From: Seonamhaeicola aphaedonensis
Lineage (GTDB): Bacteria > Bacteroidota > Bacteroidia > Flavobacteriales > Flavobacteriaceae
Reading direction: 5' to 3'
DNA length: 64,000 nucleotides
Assembly: GCF_003386195.1 (NCBI RefSeq)
Contig: NZ_QRDX01000001.1
Span: forward strand, 620,001 to 684,000
Position numbers and translations under genes: made by a program. Positions within the stretch are counted from its first letter, which is position 1; each line of letters starts with the position of its first letter. This document shows positions 18,848-26,218 of this stretch, in pieces. A model generated the notes under the pieces. That model searched no databases. It had not been told where the DNA came from and was given only the letters and a program-made list of their open reading frames with translations.

Positions 18848-19528
18848 AATGTAAAACATAAGGCCAATTTTTATGGTATTCATGTTTAATTGTTCACCGT
18901 TGATTGTAACGTTATCTGAAAAGATAGAATTTAAAGCATAGTACATATAGATATTCCAAGTATCATACCCTAAGCTGAGGGTCAACCCATATTGAAATTT
19001 ATTAAAGTCTTCAATATCCCTAAGTTTAATAGTCCCCAAATCTCCTTTGTATATTGTAGTATGTGCAACAACATAGCTGACCTTAAAGCCAGTATAAATT
19101 CTCCAAAAGCTGTAGTTTAAAGGAGTCGATGAGCGCCACCTAAATTCAAAAGGAACTTCTATTAAATGGTTTGAAAACTTATTTTTTGAAAAAGTTTCAT
19201 TATCTAAAATACTATATACTAAACCATTAGATCCTCTATTAATGAGCAAGTTTTGATTAAATGAATTAGCTGAATACCCGAGTCCTAATCCAAACGCTAC
19301 ATTCCTCCTTTTATTTATGGGCATATCTTTTATGAAACCTAACTGAAAACCTAATGAAAATCCACTTTGCTTTAACCCATCTAGTTTTTCACCCAATAAA
19401 TTATATGTAACTCCAGCATAGAATTGATCTTCCTTATAAAGCGAATCTGCTTCTACTTCAACATATTGTTGAGCAACTATTTGTTCTATGCTTAAAAAAC
19501 AAAGCATAATAAGTACAAAATATTTCAT
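18842..19528 (-). CDS. PorT-like outer-membrane beta-barrel protein
   Basis: 228 residues with a signal peptide (ends about IVAQQ). Repeated Gly/aromatic strands (FSLGFQLGFIKDMP, NVAFGLGLGYSAN, YGLTLSLGYDTWNIYMYYAL) and a C-terminal GLMFYIL make it an outer-membrane barrel of the PorT family. True PorT/SprT is a type IX secretion component, but many paralogues share this fold, so the specific role is not claimed. It is downstream of the ExbB/ExbD genes on the same strand but separated by a terminator hairpin. Its stop codon abuts the convergent membrane gene. Confidence 0.7.
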   Translation of the reverse strand: MKYFVLIMLCFLSIEQIVAQQYVEVEADSLYKEDQFYAGVTYNLLGEKLDGLKQSGFSLGFQLGFIKDMPINKRRNVAFGLGLGYSANSFNQNLLINRGSNGLVYSILDNETFSKNKFSNHLIEVPFEFRWRSSTPLNYSFWRIYTGFKVSYVVAHTTIYKGDLGTIKLRDIEDFNKFQYGLTLSLGYDTWNIYMYYALNSIFSDNVTINGEQLNMNTIKIGLMFYIL

Positions 19529-19574
19529 GTTAACATATTAGACAAAATTCAACAAAATAAAAATTGCTCCAATG

Positions 19575-19606
19575 AAAAAAAGGCGTTTTGAAAATTCAAA
19601 ACGCCT
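19575..19606 (-). terminator. Terminator after the exbB-exbD-exbD operon
   Basis: AGGCGTTTTGAA (19581-19592) and TTCAAAACGCCT (19595-19606) form a perfect 12-bp stem. Read on the minus strand it is followed by a U-tract from the A-run at 19575-19581. The 2-base separation means the loop closes by opening the innermost pairs. Confidence 0.82.
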
Positions 19607-19636
19607 CACTACTTATAATAAAATCAAGATTATAAA

Positions 19637-20110
19637 CTATCTTCCAAACACGCTACCTTTTTTGGTAGTATAGTTGATTTTAAGCGCATTAACTTTTCGT
19701 AATTCTTGCTTAATATCGCCAATTAATCCCATGTTTGCATCACTATCAACCTTCAATGCTGTAGTTAAAAAAGGAATCAACTCTTCTCTTTTGGCAGCCC
19801 TTTCTGCAGCAATAAAAGCTGCAATATCTTTAACATCAGCAAGTTTATCATTTAATTGAATTCTTGCTTCTGTACCGTATTGCTTAAAATTTTCGCTTGG
19901 TTTACCTGCGTATATATACATAACCAAATCTTTTTTATCAAGCTTTTCAACCTGATCTGCAAACGGTAAATTATTCTCAATCATCAAGGTGTTTTCCCTC
20001 ATAACAGTGGCCACCATGAAAAAGAATAATAACATAAATACAATATCTGGTAGAGATGCTGTAGATATAGCTGGTAAGGCACCGCTCTTTTTCTTTTTAA
20101 ATTTAGACAT
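19637..20110 (-). CDS. exbD: ExbD/TolR family biopolymer transport protein (second copy)
   Basis: 157 residues. A basic N-terminus (MSKFKKKKSGALPAIS) precedes the single membrane helix with LPDIVFMLLFFFMVATVM, carrying the conserved Asp that moves protons in ExbD/TolR. A periplasmic domain follows. With ExbB it converts proton-motive force into work on TonB or a TolA-like partner. It is the last gene of the operon, 16 bases after the other exbD. Confidence 0.9.
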   Translation of the reverse strand: MSKFKKKKSGALPAISTASLPDIVFMLLFFFMVATVMRENTLMIENNLPFADQVEKLDKKDLVMYIYAGKPSENFKQYGTEARIQLNDKLADVKDIAAFIAAERAAKREELIPFLTTALKVDSDANMGLIGDIKQELRKVNALKINYTTKKGSVFGR

Positions 20111-20126
20111 ATTAGTAAATGTTAAA

Positions 20127-20714
20127 TTATTGTACTTCTGAAAGCTTTTGTGGATATTCCAACTTAATTTGGTCTATCTTTTCTTTTAGTCTTTCTTTAT
20201 TCCCTGGCCAATTAACGTCTTTGTAGTTGGCTTCCATCTCTGTGAAGGACTTACCATGTACATTTTGAGCTCTTATATTTCTTAATTCATTATAAGCCGC
20301 TACTAATTCATTTTGAACAGCTATGTAAGTCTTATAAGTGGTTTCTCTCTCGTTCTTTAAAGAAATTATTGCCTTATCAGGATTATCTGATGATTTAGGA
20401 TCTTTTTTTCCATTACAATAGTTACATGATCCATCACCACCATTATCTAAAAACTCAACGGCTGCTTTTCTTAAATCTTTCAGCTCCATTAACTCGTCTT
20501 CTACAAGTAATTGATCTTTGCCATTCAGTAAAACCGTAAAAATGTTCTTTTGCTTGATAACCACATCCTCATCAGACTCTTCCATTGGGGGTAACTTACG
20601 GTTAATCCCAGAGTCTACCTCAATGGTAGTTGTTACCAAGAAAAATATCAGTAATAAGAACGCAATGTCGGCCATGGAGCCTGCATTTACTTCTGGTGCT
20701 GCTCTTTTTGCCAT
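20127..20714 (-). CDS. exbD: ExbD/TolR family protein with extended periplasmic region
   Basis: 195 residues. The membrane segment MADIAFLLLIFFLVTTTIEVD holds the conserved Asp (about residue 16). The periplasmic part is longer than in the usual 140-residue ExbD and includes a CNYC pair (about residues 98-101) followed by a helical, coiled-coil-prone stretch. Two different ExbD genes with one ExbB is typical of flavobacteria. The CxxC lacks a following His, so it is not a heme site; a disulfide or metal site is possible. Confidence 0.9.
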   Translation of the reverse strand: MAKRAAPEVNAGSMADIAFLLLIFFLVTTTIEVDSGINRKLPPMEESDEDVVIKQKNIFTVLLNGKDQLLVEDELMELKDLRKAAVEFLDNGGDGSCNYCNGKKDPKSSDNPDKAIISLKNERETTYKTYIAVQNELVAAYNELRNIRAQNVHGKSFTEMEANYKDVNWPGNKERLKEKIDQIKLEYPQKLSEVQ

Positions 20715-20718
20715 AGTG

Positions 20719-21150
20719 TTATTTATTAAATATTTTTTTTACTCCCGAATAAGCCATAGATGCAATCGCTAATATAGCTAATACATAAAATGCATATAAT
20801 CCAGCTCCTACTCGTTTTGAGGTTGCTTCTGTAACATCTGCACCTTTATCTACAAACGGTTGTAAATCTAAATCTGTTCCAGATGACATGGCATATGACA
20901 ATACTATTATTGCTAAAAAAGCACCTACCGACATTAACGTCTTTTTTACATTACCTGCAAACAAACCTTTTATAACAAATATTAATACTAGTGCAACAAT
21001 TATAAAAAGCACTACATAAGAAACATACAACATGTTACCTCCCATGCTTTGTGCAGCCTCTTCATCGCCAGCCATAATCATTAAAGCAAATATTGCTCCA
21101 ATAATAGCAAGTGCGAAAGCTACTATTTTTAATACTTTATGTAAACCCAT
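20719..21150 (-). CDS. Small four-helix membrane protein in exb operon
   Basis: 143 residues with four hydrophobic segments (about 7-27, 40-60, 70-88 and 117-135) and a short soluble loop between the third and fourth (SGTDLDLQPFVDKGADVTEATSKRVG). I do not recognise a named family. It lies between exbB and exbD with gaps of 22 and 4 bases, so it is co-transcribed and probably part of, or a helper for, the energising complex. Confidence 0.75.
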   Translation of the reverse strand: MGLHKVLKIVAFALAIIGAIFALMIMAGDEEAAQSMGGNMLYVSYVVLFIIVALVLIFVIKGLFAGNVKKTLMSVGAFLAIIVLSYAMSSGTDLDLQPFVDKGADVTEATSKRVGAGLYAFYVLAILAIASMAYSGVKKIFNK

Positions 21151-21172
21151 AATTTTTTTGGTATTTAAATTA

Positions 21173-21937
21173 TTACTTCTTGTTTCTAATTAACAGATCC
21201 ATTAACGTTATAGAGGCATCCTCCATATCATTAACGATGCTATCAATTTTAGCAATGATGTAATTGTAAAAAATTTGAAGTATAATTGCCACTACCAGAC
21301 CAAAAACAGTTGTTAAAAGTGCCACTTTAATACCTCCAGCTACTAATGAAGGTTGCATGTCTCCTGCAGCTTCAATTTTATCAAATGCTTGAATCATACC
21401 TATTACCGTTCCCATAAAACCTAACATTGGTGCCAGTGCAATAAATAATGAAATCCAAGATACATTTTTCTCTAATTGTCCCATTTGAACACCTCCGTAA
21501 GCTACAACAGCTTTTTCGGCAGCATCAAGTCCTTCATCAGTTCTATCTAATCCTTGATAGAAAATAGAAGCAATAGGTCCTTTAGTATTTCTACAAACTT
21601 CTTTTGCAGCTTCAACACCTCCAGAAGATAAGGCATCTTCTACTTCTTGAGTTAATTTTTTAGTATTCGTAGTAGAAAGGTTTAAAAAGATAATTCTCTC
21701 AATAGCAATTGCTAAACCAAGAATTAAACATAACAAAACGATTCCCATAAACTCTGGCCCACCTTCAATGAAACGCTTTTTTAATTCTTGATGAAATCCA
21801 AGTGATTCAGCTGGTGCTGCAGCATCAGTATCTTCTTGAATTGTTACAGTAGTTGTTGTGGTTGCAATTGTAGTTGCATTAGCAGTTCCAAATACCATCA
21901 TTCCTGTAATGGCTAGGATAGAAAATAATCTTTTCAT
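21173..21937 (-). CDS. exbB: MotA/TolQ/ExbB proton channel family protein
   Basis: 254 residues. It begins with a signal-peptide-like segment (MKRLFSILAITGMMVFGTANA) and a Thr-rich stretch. Then come a first membrane helix (about 65-85) and the paired channel helices (about 165-185 and 200-222) with WISLFIALAPMLGFMGTVIGMI and GGIKVALLTTVFGLVVAI, the ExbB/TolQ signatures including the pore Thr residues. It is the first gene of a four-gene operon energising TonB-dependent uptake or a related process. No exact TAnnTTTG box was found upstream. Confidence 0.92.
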   Translation of the reverse strand: MKRLFSILAITGMMVFGTANATTIATTTTTVTIQEDTDAAAPAESLGFHQELKKRFIEGGPEFMGIVLLCLILGLAIAIERIIFLNLSTTNTKKLTQEVEDALSSGGVEAAKEVCRNTKGPIASIFYQGLDRTDEGLDAAEKAVVAYGGVQMGQLEKNVSWISLFIALAPMLGFMGTVIGMIQAFDKIEAAGDMQPSLVAGGIKVALLTTVFGLVVAIILQIFYNYIIAKIDSIVNDMEDASITLMDLLIRNKK

Positions 21938-22010
21938 GTCTCGATCTTAATTTTATTAGTTAAAGTGTTAAAGATAAAAAAAAAAAGCAATTAAACAGTA
22001 AAAATAACAG

Positions 22011-22098
22011 CAGAGAGGAAGGGATTCGAACCCTCGATACCCTTTTGAGGTATACACACTTTCCAGGCGTGCGCCTTCGACCACTCGGCCACCTCTCT
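22011..22098 (-). tRNA. tRNA-Ser (GGA anticodon)
   Basis: On the minus strand the 5' end AGAGAGG (22098-22092) pairs with CCTCTCT (22018-22012), with G as discriminator at 22011. The D arm GCCGAGTGGTCGAAGGC, an anticodon loop CTGGAAA with anticodon GGA, a long variable arm (ATACC/GGGTAT) and the T arm TTCGAAT are all present. The long variable arm is typical of serine tRNA. CCA is not encoded and must be added after transcription. Confidence 0.95.
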
Positions 22099-22178
22099 AT
22101 AAATATTTCAATCGTATTAATTACGGGGGATGAAATAACAAAAAATTCTTTAAATCTTAAAATTTTATAATGTTAATT

Positions 22179-23210
22179 TTAGGTCATTTCTCCTCTTAAA
22201 GACATTTCGTAAGTTGATTTGAAATTTTCTTTAGAAATATTCTGTCCTAACAGGTACATTGCCTTAGTAATTGCTGCTTCTGTAGTAATATCTTTACCAG
22301 ATATAACCCCGATTTTTTTGAGCCCAATACTGGTTTCATAGTGTCCCATCATAACACTTCCACCTAGACACTGGGTTATATTAATAATATGCACCCCTCC
22401 AGAAATTCTTTCTTCTAACAAATTAATAAACCAAGGTTCTGTAGTACAATTTCCCGCTCCGTAAGTTTCCAAAATCACAGCTTTTAAATCTGACGTCTCA
22501 AAAACACTCTGAATAACCGATTTAGTAATGCCAGGAAACAACTTGATAAGTGCTATATTGTTATCAAGGTTTTTATGAACCTGCAATGGTTTCTCTATAT
22601 CTGGATTGAATAAATATTTTTTATTCACTTTTAAATGTACACCAGATATAGCCAATTCATTGTAATTAGGAGATGCAAAAGCTTCAAAATGTTCGGCATT
22701 CATTTTTGTGGTTCTATTACCTCTGTATAATTTGTATTCAAAATACAAACAAACTTCTTTGATTATTGGTTTGTTATCTTTTTGTAAAGATGCTACTTGG
22801 ACGGAAGTGATTAAATTCTCTTTAGCATCGGTTCTTAAATCTCCAATAGGTAATTGTGACCCTGTAAACACAACGGGTTTTGCTAAATTCTCTAACATAA
22901 AACTTAGGGCTGAGGCCGTGTAGCTCATGGTGTCACTACCATGTAACACTACAAAACCATCAAAAGCATCATAACTCTTTTTAATTACTTCTGCTATCTG
23001 AACCCAATATCTAGGATTCATATTACTAGAATCGATAGGTTCTTTAAAAGACACCGTTTCAATATTACAATCTAAAAGTTGTAACTCTGGTATTTTATCT
23101 AAAAGTGTTTTAAAATCGAATGCCTTTAAAACGCCGGATTTAAAATCCCTAATCATACCAATGGTTCCACCGGTATAAATCAACAATATTTTGGGTTTCG
23201 ACTGATTCAT
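22179..23210 (-). CDS. ansA: Type I L-asparaginase
   Basis: 343 residues; hydrolyses asparagine to aspartate and ammonia. The first catalytic Thr is in TGGTIGM near residue 15 and the second in VLHGSDTMSYTAS (about residue 95), with the Lys-containing TDAKENL later. There is no signal peptide, so it is the cytoplasmic (type I) kind. It follows tatD by 3 bases, forming a two-gene operon as often seen in Bacteroidota. Confidence 0.94.
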   Translation of the reverse strand: MNQSKPKILLIYTGGTIGMIRDFKSGVLKAFDFKTLLDKIPELQLLDCNIETVSFKEPIDSSNMNPRYWVQIAEVIKKSYDAFDGFVVLHGSDTMSYTASALSFMLENLAKPVVFTGSQLPIGDLRTDAKENLITSVQVASLQKDNKPIIKEVCLYFEYKLYRGNRTTKMNAEHFEAFASPNYNELAISGVHLKVNKKYLFNPDIEKPLQVHKNLDNNIALIKLFPGITKSVIQSVFETSDLKAVILETYGAGNCTTEPWFINLLEERISGGVHIINITQCLGGSVMMGHYETSIGLKKIGVISGKDITTEAAITKAMYLLGQNISKENFKSTYEMSLRGEMT

Positions 23211-23213
23211 AAA

Positions 23214-23993
23214 TTAAACACCAAATACATGTTTAGAATTTTGAGTTGTTATGGCTGCAATTACTTCTACTGGTAAATTATAAATTTCTGAAAGCTTATC
23301 CAACACCTTTAATATATATACACTTTCATTTCGTTTTCCTCTGTATGGTACAGGCGCCAGATAAGGTGCATCTGTTTCCAAAACAATATGCTTTAAATCT
23401 ATTTCATTTAAAAAGGTATCAATCTTACCGTTTTTAAAAGTAGCCACACCACCTATACCTAGTTTCATGTTAAAGGAAATTACTTTATGCGCCTGCTCTA
23501 GTGTACCAGTAAAGCAATGAAAAATTCCAAAAAGTTTATCATGTTTGACCTCGTCTAAAACTTCAAATATTTCATTAAAAGCCTCTCTACAATGAATTAC
23601 AATTGGTAAATTATAATGTTTAGCCAATTCAATCTGATACTTAAAAGCTTCTTGCTGAATAGCAAGTGTAGTTTTGTCCCAATACAAATCTATCCCAATT
23701 TCTCCAAGAGCATAAAAAGATCTTTTAGTCAACATCTCTTCTACATGTTGTAACTCTTCTCTGAAATTCTCATTAACATGCGTTGGGTGCAATCCCATCA
23801 TTAAAAACACATTATTAGGAAAGTCTTCTTCCAATTGCAACATAGACGTCGTATAAGTTGAATCGATGGCTGGAATAAAAAATCGTGATATATTCTGGTC
23901 TATAGCTCGCTGAATCATCTCATGCCTATCTTCATCAAAAGCTTCGCTATATAAATGCGTGTGGGTATCTGTTATAATCAAAAGATTTTCCAT
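23214..23993 (-). CDS. tatD: TatD family metal-dependent hydrolase
   Basis: 259 residues; a TIM-barrel metallohydrolase of the amidohydrolase superfamily, family members being 3'-5' DNases. Metal-ligand motifs are all present: DTHTHLYS at the N-terminus, ALGEIGIDLY (Glu), VIHCREAF (His), FHCFTGT (His) and LETDAPYLAPVPYRGKRNE (Asp). It is the promoter-proximal gene before asparaginase. It is divergent from the retropepsin-like gene. Confidence 0.93.
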   Translation of the reverse strand: MENLLIITDTHTHLYSEAFDEDRHEMIQRAIDQNISRFFIPAIDSTYTTSMLQLEEDFPNNVFLMMGLHPTHVNENFREELQHVEEMLTKRSFYALGEIGIDLYWDKTTLAIQQEAFKYQIELAKHYNLPIVIHCREAFNEIFEVLDEVKHDKLFGIFHCFTGTLEQAHKVISFNMKLGIGGVATFKNGKIDTFLNEIDLKHIVLETDAPYLAPVPYRGKRNESVYILKVLDKLSEIYNLPVEVIAAITTQNSKHVFGV

Positions 23994-24027
23994 TAATATT
24001 TTTGTAAAAATAATTTTTTTACATGAT

Positions 24028-24035
24028 TATATTTG
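24028..24035 (+). promoter_or_regulatory. -7 promoter box of the retropepsin-like gene
   Basis: TATATTTG, an exact TAnnTTTG match, 16 bases before the ATG at 24052. It excludes in-frame upstream starts. Confidence 0.62.
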
Positions 24036-24051
24036 TCTAAAAAATAATTTG

Positions 24052-24492
24052 ATGAAAACACTTCAAGAATATTTGCTAGAAAAAGGGTATACCAAAATAA
24101 AATTACACCTTACCAAGACCAACCACTTTGAGATTAAGGCTTCAATAAATGGTCAAAAAGGGGTATTTATTCTTGATACTGGAGCCTCTAATTCCTGTGT
24201 TGATTTTGAGGCTGTTGAAACCTTCAAATTGAAGGCAAAAGATTCTCTTATTAAAGCTGCGGGTGCTGGCGCCACTGATATGGAAACCAAAATGTCAAAT
24301 AAAAATAAAATCAAAATAGGTAAATGGCGTCATGACAAAGTAGTTTTAGTACTGTTTAACTTAACACATGTAAATACGGCATTGGTTAATCATAATTCTA
24401 AGCCAGTTGATGGGATTATAGGTGCCGATATTCTAAAAAAGGGTAAAGCAGTTATCGATTATGACAAGAAATACTTGTATTTAAAAATATAA
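24052..24492 (+). CDS. Retropepsin-like aspartyl protease family protein
   Basis: 146 residues. VFILDTGASNSCVDF (about residues 37-51) contains the catalytic Asp-Thr-Gly-Ala motif of retropepsin-like proteases. VDGIIGADILKKGKAVIDYD (about 118-137) is the matching hydrophobic-hydrophobic-Gly motif of the fold. Such single-domain proteins act as homodimers. No signal peptide or membrane helix is seen from this start, so it is predicted cytoplasmic; the substrate is unknown. An ATG at 23959 is in frame but lies upstream of the promoter box. Confidence 0.82.
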   Translation: MKTLQEYLLEKGYTKIKLHLTKTNHFEIKASINGQKGVFILDTGASNSCVDFEAVETFKLKAKDSLIKAAGAGATDMETKMSNKNKIKIGKWRHDKVVLVLFNLTHVNTALVNHNSKPVDGIIGADILKKGKAVIDYDKKYLYLKI

Positions 24493-24846
24493 TTTAGTCC
24501 AATTATTTTATTTTCCTGAAACCCTTGAAAAATCTATTTCACTAAATTTATTGATGATTACCTTCATTTAAAAATACTATTTAACTAGAAATCTTTAGTC
24601 GTTTAGTCTTTATATTTTTTTCTGAAAACAAAACAGCTCAAGAACTATCAATTGCTCTCAGGACAGTTTACAAACATCTAGCAATATTTTTGATAAATGA
24701 GAGTTAGACAATAAAACATCTTCACCTTACTATTTGTGAAAATCTAAATAAGGTTCACTTAAAAAATACGTAGAAGTGCGTATTTCCTAAACAAGTTCTT
24801 TAGATTATCTTTACCTTGCTATTAATTAGTTCTTTGGGAGAATTAA

Positions 24847-24887
24847 GAAAGCTCTAGTATCATTTTGGTCTAGAGCTTTCACTTTTT
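24847..24887 (+). terminator. Terminator-like hairpin, plus strand
   Basis: GAAAGCTCTAG (24847-24857) and CTAGAGCTTTC (24870-24880) pair perfectly around a 12-base loop and are followed by a short T-rich stretch (ACTTTTT). No gene ends within 350 bases on the plus strand, which is why a small RNA is considered. Confidence 0.6.
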
Positions 24888-24902
24888 ATACATACTATCA
24901 AG

Positions 24903-24937
24903 TAAAAAAAAAGATGTTCTAATCGAACATCCTTTTT
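24903..24937 (-). terminator. Terminator of sucAB (bidirectional)
   Basis: GATGTTC (24913-24919) pairs with GAACATC (24925-24931) around a 5-base loop. It is flanked by an A-run on the left and a T-run on the right, so it can stop transcription from both sides. It lies about 30 bases after the sucB stop. Confidence 0.8.
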
Positions 24938-24962
24938 TCTTATTTATAAGATAGAGATTTTT

Positions 24963-26180
24963 TTATAATTCTAATGCCTTTTTAACATCATTATCCATTA
25001 AAATCTCAACGGGATTTTCTAATGCTTCTTTAACAGCCACCAAAAACCCAACACTTTCTTTACCATCAATAATTCTATGATCATATGATAATGCTACATA
25101 CATTATTGGTCTAATCTCAACTTTACCATCAACAGCTACAGGACGTTCAACAATGTTGTGCATTCCTAAAATACCACTTTGAGGCGGATTGATAATGGGT
25201 GTAGACAACATGCTACCAAATACACCTCCATTGGTAATAGTAAATGTACCACCAGTCATTTCATCTACGGTAATTTGTCCATCTCTTGCACGAAGCGCTA
25301 AACGTTTCACCTCTGATTCTACCCCTCTAAAACTTAAATTTTCAGCATTTCTAATGACTGGCACCATTAATCCTTTTGGTCCTGAAACTGCAATACTAAT
25401 ATCACAAAAATCATAAGTTAACATTTCCTTGCCATCTATCATAGAGTTTACTGCTGGATACATTTTTAAAGCCCTAACCACAGCTAAAGTGAAGAAACTC
25501 ATAAACCCTAAACTAACACCATGCTTTGCTTTAAAAGTTTCTTTGTATTCGTTTCTTAAGGCAAAAATTGGAGACATATCAACTTCATTAAAAGTAGTTA
25601 ACATCGCTGTTGTATTTTTAGCCTCAACCAAACGCTCTGCTACTTTTCGACGTAGCATAGACATTTTACTTCTAGAAGTGCTACGATTACCGCCTGTAGG
25701 TGTTCCCATAGAAGGCACTGCTTTAATAGCATCTTCTTTAGTAACCCGTCCGTCTTTACCAGTTCCATTTACAGAAGCTGCCTCAATTCCTTTTTCAGCT
25801 AAAATCTTTTTAGCAGCAGGACTTGCTGTTCCAGTTGCATAAGTTGACGATTGTTGTGTCGGTGCATTTGCTACGGCCTCGGCCAAAGGAGCTTCTTCTT
25901 TAACAACTTCCTTGGCTGAAGCTTCTCCTCCTTCAGGCTTTTCAGCAGCCGTATCTATATGGCAAACTACAGCTCCAACAGCAACTGCATCACCTTCTTC
26001 TGCTTTTAAAGTAATAGTACCACTCGCTTCAGCAGGCAACTCTAAGGTAGCCTTATCACTATCCACCTCTGCTATAGCTTGGTCTTTTTCCACATAATCG
26101 CCATCTTCAACTAGCCATGTAGCTATTTCTACCTCGGTAATAGACTCTCCTGGCGATGGTACCTTCATTTCTAAAATCAT
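24963..26180 (-). CDS. sucB: Dihydrolipoyllysine-residue succinyltransferase (2-oxoglutarate dehydrogenase E2)
   Basis: 405 residues. An N-terminal lipoyl domain carries the lipoylated Lys in [14 protein letters not shown] (about residue 43). After an Ala/Glu-rich linker comes the E1/E3-binding domain ([14 protein letters not shown] to [10 protein letters not shown], about 120-155). The C-terminal catalytic acyltransferase domain contains [15 protein letters not shown], with the catalytic His and Asp. It transfers the succinyl group to CoA in the TCA cycle. It follows sucA by 38 bases. The lpd gene for E3 is not in the window. Confidence 0.96.
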   Translation of the reverse strand: MILEMKVPSPGESITEVEIATWLVEDGDYVEKDQAIAEVDSDKATLELPAEASGTITLKAEEGDAVAVGAVVCHIDTAAEKPEGGEASAKEVVKEEAPLAEAVANAPTQQSSTYATGTASPAAKKILAEKGIEAASVNGTGKDGRVTKEDAIKAVPSMGTPTGGNRSTSRSKMSMLRRKVAERLVEAKNTTAMLTTFNEVDMSPIFALRNEYKETFKAKHGVSLGFMSFFTLAVVRALKMYPAVNSMIDGKEMLTYDFCDISIAVSGPKGLMVPVIRNAENLSFRGVESEVKRLALRARDGQITVDEMTGGTFTITNGGVFGSMLSTPIINPPQSGILGMHNIVERPVAVDGKVEIRPIMYVALSYDHRIIDGKESVGFLVAVKEALENPVEILMDNDVKKALEL

Positions 26181-26218
26181 CTCTAAATAATTTTAATTAT
26201 ATTTTAAATTGTTCTTAT

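Larger units (their letters stand above)
24493..24962. other. 470-base intergenic region, no protein gene; possible small RNA
   Basis: No convincing coding frame. The region holds a 7-bp hairpin at 24764-24785 (AAATACG/CGTATTT), a near-consensus box TATCTTTA at 24806-24813 and a perfect 11-bp terminator-like hairpin at 24847-24880. Together these could define a plus-strand transcript of about 70 bases. Alternatively the hairpin is a distant terminator of the retropepsin-like gene. Confidence 0.4.

Noticed and set aside
18842-19528. Calling the barrel the type IX secretion protein PorT itself
   Set aside because: The PF13568-type barrel fold is shared by many paralogues and no other secretion genes are adjacent.
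20127-20714. Heme c site at the CNYC motif of the first ExbD
   Set aside because: No His follows the second Cys, so the CxxCH signature is absent.
23959-24051. Upstream ATG extension of the retropepsin-like protein
   Set aside because: It overlaps the tatD coding region and lies upstream of the TATATTTG box; the added residues do not resemble the family.
25429-25842. Plus-strand open frame opposite sucB
   Set aside because: A shadow of the sucB coding sequence with no family resemblance and no promoter box.
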